Part shown: piece after piece, positions 50,232 to 58,484 of the stretch
Numbering within the stretch: the stretch's first letter is position 1
Layout of the letters: each line of letters opens with the position of its first letter
From: Candidatus Coproplasma avicola
Lineage (GTDB): Bacteria > Bacillota > Clostridia > Christensenellales > Borkfalkiaceae
DNA: 58,484 bases
Direction: 5' to 3'
Assembly (NCBI GenBank): GCA_018712135.1
Contig: DVHK01000076.1
Span: 1-58,484, forward strand
Position numbers and translations under genes: made by a program
Notes under the pieces: generated by a model
Told to the model about the DNA's origin: nothing
Databases searched by the model: none
What the model saw: only the letters and a program-made list of their open reading frames with translations

Positions 50232-51740
50232 ATGACAAACCAGAACATTATTGAGCTTATCGACGTGAGAAAGGTGTTCGACGACGAAACTATCGCCGTC
50301 GACAACTTCAACCTGCAAGTCAAAAAGGGCGAATTCGTCACATTCCTCGGCCCGTCGGGCTGCGGAAAGACGACCACGCTGAGAATGATCGCAGGCTTCG
50401 ACCTGCCCACCTCGGGCAAAATTTTGCTTAACGGCGAGGACATTTCAAACCTTCCCCCCAACAAGCGCCCCGTAAATACCGTATTCCAGAAATACGCGCT
50501 CTTCCCCCACCTCAACGTGTACGAGAACATAGCTTTCGGTCTGCGCCTCAAAAGGGTGGAAAACACCTACAAAAACGAAGCAGGCGACAGCTACACCAAA
50601 AAAGAGCGCCTGACAAAAAAGGAAATTGACCGCAAGGTAAAAAAGGCGCTTGAAATCGTCGATCTCGAAGGCTTTGAAAAACGCAGCGTGAGCACTCTTT
50701 CGGGCGGTCAGCAGCAGAGGGTCGCAATCGCACGCGCCATAGTCAACGAGCCCGAAATTCTGCTTCTGGACGAGCCACTCGGCGCGCTCGACTTAAAAAT
50801 GCGCAAAGAGATGCAGATTGAGCTTAAAAACATGCATCGCCGGCTGGGAATAACCTTTATATACGTCACCCACGACCAGGAAGAGGCGCTGACCATGTCA
50901 GATAAAATCGTCGTAATTAACGACGGTGAAATTCAGCAGACGGGTACCCCCACCGAAATATACAACGAGCCCGTAAACACGTTCGTCGCCGACTTCATCG
51001 GCGAAAGCAACATATTCAACGGCGCCGTCGTGGGCAAATACAAAGTAAGATTCTGCGGCGCGACGTTCGATTGCGTTGACGATTTTGAAATCAATCAGCT
51101 TGTAGACGTTGTCGTCCGCCCCGAGGACATAATAATCTGCAAACCCGGACAGGGTCAGCTCAAAGGCAAGGTTATTTCAACGGTTTTCAAGGGCGTTCAT
51201 TACGAAATAACGGTAGAAGTCGGCAGATTCGAGATCGTAATCCAGTCCACGGCCTACGCCGAACCCGGCAAAGATATAGGCATGAAGATAGAGCCCGACG
51301 GCATACATCTCATGAAGCCCGTCTACACCATCAATCGCTTTGAAGGCGTAATCACCAAGAACAACACGGTTGAATTCGGCGACGGCGAATTCGACTGCGA
51401 CGTCACATCCCTCTATCCCGGCTCGCACCTCGACGAAGACGGATATCTTATTACCGCAGCGGGAGAAAAACTCGACCTTACGGGCGTAGAGGTCAACGTT
51501 GAAGTCGACACCCACGACATTACCATGAGCGACGACAAGGATGAAGGCGGCGCACAGGGCACGATAATTTCAATGATTTACAAGGGCGACCACTACCGCT
51601 ATATAGTCAGAACGGAAGAAAACGAAGAAGATTACGTATTGTCCTGTCCCGACATGTGGAACACCGACGACTTTGTCAGCCTTGTAATCCCCAAAGACAA
51701 AATAAAGCTTACGCTTAAACAGACTGCGGAGAACGACTGA
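50232..51740 (+). CDS. potA: Spermidine/putrescine ABC transporter ATP-binding protein with extended C-terminus
   Basis: LGPSGCGKTTTLRMIAGF, LSGGQQQRVAIARAI, LLDEPLGALD; C-terminal TOBE-like regions. Confidence 0.92.
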   Translation: MTNQNIIELIDVRKVFDDETIAVDNFNLQVKKGEFVTFLGPSGCGKTTTLRMIAGFDLPTSGKILLNGEDISNLPPNKRPVNTVFQKYALFPHLNVYENIAFGLRLKRVENTYKNEAGDSYTKKERLTKKEIDRKVKKALEIVDLEGFEKRSVSTLSGGQQQRVAIARAIVNEPEILLLDEPLGALDLKMRKEMQIELKNMHRRLGITFIYVTHDQEEALTMSDKIVVINDGEIQQTGTPTEIYNEPVNTFVADFIGESNIFNGAVVGKYKVRFCGATFDCVDDFEINQLVDVVVRPEDIIICKPGQGQLKGKVISTVFKGVHYEITVEVGRFEIVIQSTAYAEPGKDIGMKIEPDGIHLMKPVYTINRFEGVITKNNTVEFGDGEFDCDVTSLYPGSHLDEDGYLITAAGEKLDLTGVEVNVEVDTHDITMSDDKDEGGAQGTIISMIYKGDHYRYIVRTEENEEDYVLSCPDMWNTDDFVSLVIPKDKIKLTLKQTAEND

Positions 51741-51741
51741 G

Positions 51742-52539
51742 ATGAAACTGCGCTTTAACAGAAAACAACTCTGCATTCCGTATGCGGCGTTCCTGATTTT
51801 GTTTGTAATAGTCCCCCTGCTCGTAATAATTTATTACGCGTTCACCGACGGCGAAGGACAGTTCACTTTCGGTAACCTTATTTCGTTCTTTTCAAGCACT
51901 AACACGATAGGCACGCTCATTTACAGTTTTGCGCTGGCAATAACAACGACGCTCGTCTGCCTGCTGATAGCCTACCCCACCGCCTACATTTTGGCGCGCT
52001 CGCACTTTAAGAAAAAATATGTGATGTTGCTGCTTTTCATAATGCCGATGTGGATAAACTTCACCCTGAGGATTACGGCACTCAAAGAAATTCTGACGGC
52101 GATAGAAGGCAACATTGCGGCTTATCCCTTTTTAAACTCGGTAATCGGCATGACGTACGACTTTCTGCCCTTCATGATTCTGCCGCTTTACACATCGCTG
52201 TTAAAACTCGACAACAGTCTTTTGGAGGCTGCGCAGGATCTCGGCGCGAGCAAAATAAAGGTCTTTCTGAGAGTAACTCTTCCCCTCTCGGTGCCCGGAA
52301 TAATCTCGGGCATAACCATGGTGCTTCTGCCCTCGATGACAAACTACGTAGTTTTGGACATGCTCTATAACTCGACCTACATCATGGGCAGCCTTATAGG
52401 AAGTTACTTCAATTCATTCGACTGGAACAACGGTTCCATGATTTCGCTTATACTTCTCGTAATAATATTCATCGTCACGCTCGTCACCAACAGATTCAGC
52501 GATAAGGACGACAATGGCGGCAGGGAGGTCATTTTATGA
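51742..52539 (+). CDS. potB: Spermidine/putrescine ABC transporter permease
   Basis: Six-TM permease, EAAQDLGASKIKVFLRVTLPLSVPGI EAA loop. Confidence 0.92.
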   Translation: MKLRFNRKQLCIPYAAFLILFVIVPLLVIIYYAFTDGEGQFTFGNLISFFSSTNTIGTLIYSFALAITTTLVCLLIAYPTAYILARSHFKKKYVMLLLFIMPMWINFTLRITALKEILTAIEGNIAAYPFLNSVIGMTYDFLPFMILPLYTSLLKLDNSLLEAAQDLGASKIKVFLRVTLPLSVPGIISGITMVLLPSMTNYVVLDMLYNSTYIMGSLIGSYFNSFDWNNGSMISLILLVIIFIVTLVTNRFSDKDDNGGREVIL

Positions 52540-53345
52540 AGAAAGTTGCCCCTATTTTATGGATTTGCATAGTACTATGTCTGACATATATACCTATTTT
52601 ACTGCTTGCGGTATACTCTTTTACCGACGCGACGACCGTCGGGGCAGATATCGGCGGCTTTACCTTTGCCAATTACATCAACCTTTTTGCCAATGAAGAG
52701 CTGCGCGACATGATTATAGGAACGGTAGTCCTCGCTGTCGTCTCCGCCACTATCGCAACCATTCTCGGTACGCTCGGCGCAATAGGCGCATTCTATTCCA
52801 AGAAACTCGGAAAAGGTCTCATGCGCTCGGCAAACCAGATTCCCGTAGTAAATGCAGACATCGTTACAGGCTTTTCGCTTTGCGTTCTGCTAATTGTGCT
52901 GTTAGGTATTAATAAAGACACCTTCATTCCGCTCGGAATAGGTCACGTAGTACTCTGCGCCCCCTTCGTCTACCTTTCTGTTATGCCCAAGCTGAAACAG
53001 ATGGACAACAATTTATACGAGGCGGCGCTCGACCTGGGCGCAACGCCCGCGCAGGCGCTTTTTAAAGTCGTCCTGCCCCAACTCATCCCCGGAATTCTTT
53101 CAGGATTCATGCTGGCAATAACTCTGTCGCTCGACGATTACTTTATAACCACCTACACAAAGCCCTCGACGTTCGACACGATAAGCACATATGTTTTCAA
53201 CGCCACGAAGGGCGGACAGACCGAAATAAAGACGGCGCTCTGGGCGCTTTCGACGGTCATTTTCCTCATCGTCATAATCGTCGTTATTGTAATGAACGTC
53301 ACCTCTTCAAAGAAGAAAGCGGAGGTAAAAAATGCAAAAATTTAA
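52536..53345 (+). CDS. potC: Spermidine/putrescine ABC transporter permease
   Basis: EAALDLGATPAQALFKVVLPQLIPGI EAA loop; overlaps potB and potD. Confidence 0.92.
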   Translation: MKKVAPILWICIVLCLTYIPILLLAVYSFTDATTVGADIGGFTFANYINLFANEELRDMIIGTVVLAVVSATIATILGTLGAIGAFYSKKLGKGLMRSANQIPVVNADIVTGFSLCVLLIVLLGINKDTFIPLGIGHVVLCAPFVYLSVMPKLKQMDNNLYEAALDLGATPAQALFKVVLPQLIPGILSGFMLAITLSLDDYFITTYTKPSTFDTISTYVFNATKGGQTEIKTALWALSTVIFLIVIIVVIVMNVTSSKKKAEVKNAKI

Positions 53346-54972
53346 AAAAGTTTTGTGCGCAGGCTCGGCGATAGCCATAGCCGCTTGCTCCACCCTCTCC
53401 TTATTCGGCTGCGCAACGCAGAGCGAAGTCGTTACGCTGCGCGTGGCGAACTGGGAAGAATATATCGACCTCGGCGACTGGGGCGACGATGAACTCATCG
53501 ATATTGAAAACCAATTTGCAGAAAACCCCGAGGACGGCGTTTTCGGGCTAAATTCCATGGTAGACGACTTTGTAGAATGGTTCAATTCAAACCACGATTA
53601 CGAAGTTGAAGTTGAATATTCAACTTTCGGCACCAACGAGGATCTATACAACAGACTGTCGCTCGGCGACGTTTACGACCTCGTTTGCCCCTCCGATTAC
53701 ATGATAATGAAACTGCTCGCCGAAGACGAAGTTGAACCCTTTTCAGAGAGCTTTTTTGACACAGAAAATGAGCAAAACTACTATGTAAACTACGCTTCGG
53801 ACTACATTCAGGGCATTTTTGAAGATTACGGCTGGACAAATTACGCCGCCTGCTACATGTGGGGCACGACCGGAATAGTTTACAATCCCGAACTCGTCGG
53901 CGAAGATGATGTTTCTACCTGGAACATTTTAAGAAATACCGACTATAACCGCCAGGTTACCATAAAAGACAATGTGCGCGACGCGTACTTTGCCACCCTC
54001 GGCATCATCCACGGGGACGAACTCATGAGCGGAGTCACCGACGACGAGCGCAGCGCGCTTTTAAACGATACCTCAGACCAGACGATTGCCGCCGCCGAGG
54101 ATATGCTCAAACAAATAAAAGACAACGTTTACTCGTTTGAAACCGACAGCGGCAAAGCCGATATGGTGACGGGCAAAGTGCTTGCAAACTATCAGTGGTC
54201 GGGCGACGCCGTATACATCCTCGACGAGGCCGAGGGCGACGAACTCAGCCCCACTGAACTTTGGTATTCAGTCCCCGACGAATGCACAAACCTGTGGTTT
54301 GACGGCTGGGTTATGCTCAAAGACGGCATAGACGGAAACGAACAGCGCAAGGAAGCAGCCGAAGCTTTTGTAAACTTCCTCTCACGCCCCGACAACGCCG
54401 TGAGAAACATGTATTATATAGGTTACACTTCTTCGATTGCGGGCGACCTCGTTTTCGATTACATGGACTGGAACTACGGTTTTGTATTCGACCCTTCTGA
54501 CGAGGAATACTTTGACGAAGAACTTACAGAAGTTTACGAATACAATTTAAGTTATTTCTTCGGCGAAGGCTATACCCTCTATGCGGATGCATCCGTTCTC
54601 GATTTAGGTTCGGGCACACCAGAAACGAGCGTTGAACTGCTCGGCGAAGAATACGGCAACAATATTGAATACACCGTATACCGCGGCGGCGAAATTAACC
54701 GCGGCAGACAACTTTTCGGGCAATACCCCACTGCGAACGTCATAGAAAGAAGCGTTGTAATGCTTGATTTCGGCGATAAACTTGCCGATATCAACCAAAT
54801 GTGGATTCATGTGCGCTGCCTCGACCTTATGGATTACAATCCCGTCGTTGTCGGTATAGTCGCAGCCGCGATAATAATATTAATTGCCGCGCTTGTTCTT
54901 TATCATTTCAGATACAGAATTTTTATCAGGCAATATAAGCCGAGAAAGGGTTACAAAAAAATAGAAGCGTAA
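53332..54972 (+). CDS. potD: Spermidine/putrescine-binding protein with lipobox and C-terminal TM helix
   Basis: LRVANWEEYID, LYNRLSLGDVYDLVCPSDYMIMKL, LWFDGWVMLKDG; lipobox LFGC; VVVGIVAAAIIILIAALVLYHF. Confidence 0.9.
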   Translation: MQKFKKVLCAGSAIAIAACSTLSLFGCATQSEVVTLRVANWEEYIDLGDWGDDELIDIENQFAENPEDGVFGLNSMVDDFVEWFNSNHDYEVEVEYSTFGTNEDLYNRLSLGDVYDLVCPSDYMIMKLLAEDEVEPFSESFFDTENEQNYYVNYASDYIQGIFEDYGWTNYAACYMWGTTGIVYNPELVGEDDVSTWNILRNTDYNRQVTIKDNVRDAYFATLGIIHGDELMSGVTDDERSALLNDTSDQTIAAAEDMLKQIKDNVYSFETDSGKADMVTGKVLANYQWSGDAVYILDEAEGDELSPTELWYSVPDECTNLWFDGWVMLKDGIDGNEQRKEAAEAFVNFLSRPDNAVRNMYYIGYTSSIAGDLVFDYMDWNYGFVFDPSDEEYFDEELTEVYEYNLSYFFGEGYTLYADASVLDLGSGTPETSVELLGEEYGNNIEYTVYRGGEINRGRQLFGQYPTANVIERSVVMLDFGDKLADINQMWIHVRCLDLMDYNPVVVGIVAAAIIILIAALVLYHFRYRIFIRQYKPRKGYKKIEA

Positions 54973-55013
54973 AAAACAAACAGACCGCCGATTTTGCGGT
55001 CTGTTTGTTTTTT
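54971..55013 (+). terminator. pot operon terminator
   Basis: AAAAAACAAACAGACCGC-N7-GCGGTCTGTTTGTTTTTT. Confidence 0.9.
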
Positions 55014-55109
55014 AATCCTGCAAAATTCATACAGCAAAGATGCTATTCCCGCCCGTTTATACGGGCAGGGGATTATTACAAAGCAAGATAAATGTTTTTT
55101 GCAAAGCAT

Positions 55110-55614
55110 CACCTGTTTTTCTCCCAAAAATCAACGGCAAGATTAAACCATCCCTCCGCAACAGCACCCGTACCGAGACCAAAGCCGTGCAGCCATACAT
55201 GACTGGCGCATTTTGAGCGCTTTCTGGCGCCCATATGTTGAGGTTCTGGCAGTTGTTATCGTATTACACCCCCGAAACCCATGCTCCGAAATCGCCCAAA
55301 AATTGGATTGCATAGAAAAAGATCCGTATTCGGTGGCGTTTTTTACGCCGTCCCACGGCTCTACTTGCTCGGCGGGCTGAAAAAGTTTTGTAGCCTTTGC
55401 ATATTCCACGCCGAGAAAGTTATAAACGCCGTTATTTTCACGCCCCTTTATCCGTCTGAACTACGGCATTCGCCGTTATTTCGCCCGGCTGACGGGCGGT
55501 GGCGGTGAAGTAACGCAGGACAAAACATCCGACTATGGCAAAAATAATTATTGCCGCCAATACGACGCAAACGGCTATGATTATTTTCTTTTTTGTTCTA
55601 TTCTTTATCGCCAT
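55110..55614 (-). pseudogene. Truncated, frameshifted N-terminal remnant of a type-B carboxylesterase
   Basis: Segments in different frames: MAIKNRTKKKIIIAVCVVLAAIIIFAIVG..VVQTDKG / NFLGVEYAKATKLFQPAEQVEPWDGVKNATEYGSFSMQ / DNNCQNLNIWAPESAQNAPV / HVWLHGFGLGTGAVAEGWFNLAVDFW. Confidence 0.8.
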
Positions 55615-55628
55615 AAAATATTTCCTTA

Positions 55629-56282
55629 TTATATTACTCCCAAATCAAGCAGCCAGCTTGTCACATCGCTTTAAGATGCACCCGAACGGAACCTGTGACC
55701 CTCCTGCCAGTTGCCTTCACCAGCCATTTCGGCGAGGAGCTGACCGCTTTGACCCAGCCCCGAACTTGACTACGTGCAGAAGGGAATGACAGTTTTGCCC
55801 GTAAAATCGTTATCTTGCACAAATCCGTTGACGGGCCACGCCGCTATGCCCCACCAGATGGGGTAACCGATAAAGACGGTATCGTACTCCGCCCAGTTTT
55901 CAACGGTGGTCGATGTGAGCTCCACATCGCGCTGTTCGGGATTTTCGTACTCCTGCACTACGCGGCTGTTTTCGTCGGCCCAGCGCAGATCTGCGCTCGT
56001 ATAGGGCTGTACGGGAACGAGCTCGAAAGTAGTTCCACCCGTCGCATCGGCGATGTACCCCGCAATTCTTTCGGTGTTGCCGGTCGCCGAGAAATATACG
56101 ATTAAAATATCGCCGTCGCCCGCGGGGATTGCGGGAGTATCGTCGCCGTTATTCTGGTTGCCTCCCGTCTGTTCATTGTCTGCTGGGGGATTGCTTTCGG
56201 CAGCGTTATCCGCACAGGCTGCAAAAGCAAGCATTGACGCGCCCGCAATAAGACTTAAAAAAATCGACAAAAACCTTTTCAT
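55629..56282 (-). pseudogene. Flavodoxin lipoprotein interrupted by two in-frame stops (ORF call ends at 55770)
   Basis: Lipobox AFAAC; ILIVYFSATGNTERIAGYIAD; VFIGYPIWWGIAAWPVNGFV; same frame continues past TAG (55770-55772): SSSGLGQSGQLLAEMAGEGNWQEGHRFRSGAS, TAA (55671-55673), SDVTSWLLDLGVI, TAA (55629-55631). Confidence 0.8.
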
Positions 56283-56294
56283 AACAATTCTCCT

Positions 56295-57179
56295 TTACCA
56301 GTTTTTCCTGGCGGTATCGCTCGTCTTGCCGCGGCGCTCCTCGACCATTTTGACAAACATTTCAACCGTGGCGGGGTCGGTGTGCGAGAAGAAGGATGAC
56401 TGCTCTTTATCGAGCGCGGCAATAGCCTGCATGTCCTCGTCGGATAACGTGAAATCGAACACCTTGAAGTTTTCTGCCATTCTTTCGATATGGGTGGACT
56501 TGGGAATGACCACTATGCCGCGCTGAATGTGCCAGCGAAGAATGACCTGCGCCACAGTCTTGCCATATTTTTCGCCTATTTTTGCAAGGACGGGGTCGGC
56601 GAAAAGTCCCCCTCTGCCCTCGCCGAAGGGCGCCCACGCCTCGTGCGCAACGCCGTACTTTGCCATCCATTTGTTAGCAACCTTCTGCTGATTGTGAGGG
56701 TGCGTTTCAACCTGATTAACCATGGGTTTTATGCGCGAGAAAGAGCAGATGTCCACAAGCCTGTCGGGATAGAAATTTGAAACGCCTATTGCGCGAAGTT
56801 TGCCTTCGGCATAAAGTTCTTCCAGCGCCCTCCACGCGCCGTAATAATCGGAAAACGGCTGATGAAGGAGAACAAGGTCGATATAGTTGACCTGCAATTT
56901 GCGCATGGATTCGAGAACGGATTTTTTGCACTCCTCGTAGCCGTAGTGTTCTATCCACACCTTCGTTGTGATGAATATCTCTTCGCGGGGAATTCCACTT
57001 TTATTGATTGCATTGCCTACCTCTTCTTCATTAAAATAAGACTGGGCCGTATCGAGATGGCGGTAGCCGACCCTCAACGCGTCCGACACGCACCTTTCGC
57101 ACTCCTCGCGCGAAACCTGATATACGCCGTAGCCGAGTTGCGGCATTTTTACTCCGTTTGAAAGGGTTACATATTCCAT
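56295..57179 (-). CDS. Aldo/keto reductase
   Basis: GYRHLDTAQSYFNEEEVG, IFITTKVW, LVLLHQPFSDYYGAWRALEEL, AIGVSNF, VIPKSTHIERMAENFKVFDF. Confidence 0.95.
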   Translation of the reverse strand: MEYVTLSNGVKMPQLGYGVYQVSREECERCVSDALRVGYRHLDTAQSYFNEEEVGNAINKSGIPREEIFITTKVWIEHYGYEECKKSVLESMRKLQVNYIDLVLLHQPFSDYYGAWRALEELYAEGKLRAIGVSNFYPDRLVDICSFSRIKPMVNQVETHPHNQQKVANKWMAKYGVAHEAWAPFGEGRGGLFADPVLAKIGEKYGKTVAQVILRWHIQRGIVVIPKSTHIERMAENFKVFDFTLSDEDMQAIAALDKEQSSFFSHTDPATVEMFVKMVEERRGKTSDTARKNW

Positions 57180-57248
57180 AAATATTTGCCTCCTTTTATT
57201 TACAATGCCATTATATCACCCTTATATTTAAAAGGGAATAGCCGTTTT

Positions 57249-57263
57249 GTTTATAGCATAAAC
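57249..57263. promoter_or_regulatory. Candidate LysR-type binding site (T-N11-A dyad) upstream of the aldo/keto reductase
   Basis: GTTTATAGCATAAAC, about 35 bp upstream of a TATAAT (57210-57215, minus). Confidence 0.45.
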
Positions 57264-57280
57264 CAAAAGTAAAAACAAAT

Positions 57281-57319
57281 AATTGTCCCGCGCAGCAATG
57301 TTTGCTGCGCGGGACAATT
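57281..57319 (-). terminator. Terminator hairpin after the LysR gene
   Basis: 18-bp stem AATTGTCCCGCGCAGCAA-TGT-TTGCTGCGCGGGACAATT. Confidence 0.8.
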
Positions 57320-57336
57320 ACAAAATTATTAAATAA

Positions 57337-58242
57337 TTAAGTTGCAGTAATTTTTTCTATTATATCCAGAAACCTTTTTACAAGTTTTGAAGGATTGGGC
57401 GAATGCAGCACTCCGAACGGAATACGGTAATCCCAGTCTGTGGGTACGAATTTTAAAAGCGGATGCACGTCTTCCCAGCCTTCTACTGTTATTATAGGCA
57501 CATTCTGAGCCACGGCACGGTTGTATGCGGCGAGATTAAACATATCAAAATCTTTTGTAAGCACCCCCTCGCCTTCAAGCTCGTCGCGCATTTTATCTAT
57601 ATATACGTTCCAGCCGCGGCGGATAAACAGCACGGTTTCGCCCCTCAGTTTTTTTGCCGTTATTATGCTTTCTCCGCTCAGGTGATTAGAAACCGGCACC
57701 GCCAGCAGTAACTTTTTATCATAGAGATGAGTAGCCGAGCAACCCCTGTCCGTTAAAAAATTATCGTCGTACAACCCGCCGACAGCGTCTATATGCTGCC
57801 CGAGGTTTTTAAGAATTTCGCGCGCGTTGACAGGATTGTTTTCGTAAGGGATGAGCTCAATTTTGAGATTGGGCATACAGCTTTGTATCTGAGACCACAA
57901 ATCAAGGACAAAGCGCGCGGGGGTCATGGCGGAGACGCCTATACGAATTGACTTGCGGCTTTCGCCCCCGTCTATCTCCCTTGCCTTTTCCACGGCGCGG
58001 TCGGAATATTCCACGATATATCGCGCGTCCTGCAAGTAACTTTCGCCAGCCTTGGTAAGGCGCAGACCATGGTTGGTGCGCTCAAACAATGTTACGGATA
58101 TCTCTTTTTCGAGCGCATTAATCTGCTTCATGACTGCCGTGGGAGTAATAAACAAATCTTCCGCCGCTTTACTAAAACTTCCGCACTCCGCAACTTTTAT
58201 AAAAGTTTCCAGTCTTCCGTCAAACATCTTACACCCCCGCAT
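57337..58242 (-). CDS. LysR-family transcriptional regulator
   Basis: FIKVAECGSFSKAAEDLFITPTAVMKQINALEKEISVTLFERTNHGLRLTKAG. Confidence 0.95.
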   Translation of the reverse strand: MRGCKMFDGRLETFIKVAECGSFSKAAEDLFITPTAVMKQINALEKEISVTLFERTNHGLRLTKAGESYLQDARYIVEYSDRAVEKAREIDGGESRKSIRIGVSAMTPARFVLDLWSQIQSCMPNLKIELIPYENNPVNAREILKNLGQHIDAVGGLYDDNFLTDRGCSATHLYDKKLLLAVPVSNHLSGESIITAKKLRGETVLFIRRGWNVYIDKMRDELEGEGVLTKDFDMFNLAAYNRAVAQNVPIITVEGWEDVHPLLKFVPTDWDYRIPFGVLHSPNPSKLVKRFLDIIEKITAT

Positions 58243-58250
58243 TTACTTTG

Positions 58251-58286
58251 AGTATATATTTTGAGTATATATTAAGTATATATATT
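58251..58286. repeat. Three AGTATATATT direct repeats immediately upstream of lysR
   Basis: Copies at 58251, 58264 and 58275 (spacing 13 and 11 bp). Confidence 0.65.
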
Positions 58287-58404
58287 ATAACAACCGCAAT
58301 CAATCATGTCTATAAAATTAAATTATATCAACAAAAAAAGCGTCCTCCGACCCGAACAAACTTTGCTTGTTTGCCGCCCCTCGATTCCCGCATCGTCGTT
58401 TTAA

Positions 58405-58443
58405 AATTGAGCGCGCCCAGCAAAATGCAGGACGCGCTCAATT
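58405..58443 (-). terminator. Hairpin immediately downstream of the edge tRNA
   Basis: AATTGAGCGCG..CGCGCTCAATT. Confidence 0.65.
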
Positions 58444-58484
58444 GGTACTCCCGGCGGGAATCGAACCCACAACGGCCCCTTAGG
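58443..58484 (-). tRNA. 3' part of a tRNA truncated by the window edge; possibly tRNA-Arg(CCT)
   Basis: Minus strand CCTAAGGGGCCGTTGTGGGTTCGATTCCCGCCGGGAGTACCA: T-arm GTGGG-TTCGATT-CCCGC, acceptor strand, encoded CCA; if CCT is positions 34-36 the anticodon is at the very edge. Confidence 0.85.

Noticed and set aside
55629-55772. Stop-codon reassignment or selenocysteine/pyrrolysine read-through in the flavodoxin gene
   Set aside because: Two different stops (TAG and TAA) interrupt the gene, both are used as normal stops elsewhere, and the neighbouring esterase is clearly decayed; pseudogenisation is simpler.
58375-58395. GATTCCCGC near the tRNA as a possible duplicated T-arm or integration (att) scar
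   Set aside because: Only ~9 nt match, opposite orientation to the tRNA, and no integrase nearby.

Overview
This 58.5 kb window looks like a housekeeping-rich chromosomal segment of a Clostridia-like Firmicute (taxon inferred from gene content and order only). Most genes lie on the minus strand. From left to right it contains: (1) a long arginine/carbamoyl-phosphate operon argG-C-J-B-D-F-carA-carB followed by a cysteine desulfurase and thiI, without argH; (2) a YgjP/M48-like metallopeptidase and an acyl-ACP thioesterase; (3) a large plus-strand PadR-type protein with a Pro/Gln-rich linker and four C-terminal TM helices; (4) rny, nadE, recA, a cinA-like gene, pgsA, rimO, ftsK; (5) ilvC and a divergent DUF815-type AAA ATPase; (6) a reshuffled dcw cell-division cluster mraZ-rsmH-ftsL-ftsI/spoVD-murE-mraY-murD-ftsW-murA-ftsQ | ftsA-ftsZ | murC, without murF, murG or murB; (7) murI and rpsT; (8) an XRE-cupin regulator with potABCD; (9) a decaying stretch (type-B carboxylesterase remnant, flavodoxin lipoprotein with two in-frame stops), an aldo/keto reductase, a LysR regulator, and the 3' part of a tRNA at the right edge. 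The most notable observation is that CarB carries a C-terminal diaminopimelate-epimerase (DapF) domain in which one catalytic Cys (the CGN motif reads AAN) and several substrate-binding positions appear to be lost, suggesting a pseudo-epimerase domain fused to carbamoyl-phosphate synthase. Other items are a membrane-anchored PadR architecture, an FtsA with degenerate ATP motifs and no evident C-terminal amphipathic helix, a PotD with both a lipobox and a C-terminal TM helix, a PotA with an apparently duplicated TOBE-like domain, and paired inverted repeats in the pot-operon leader. All family calls are by eye from the translated sequence; no searches were run.
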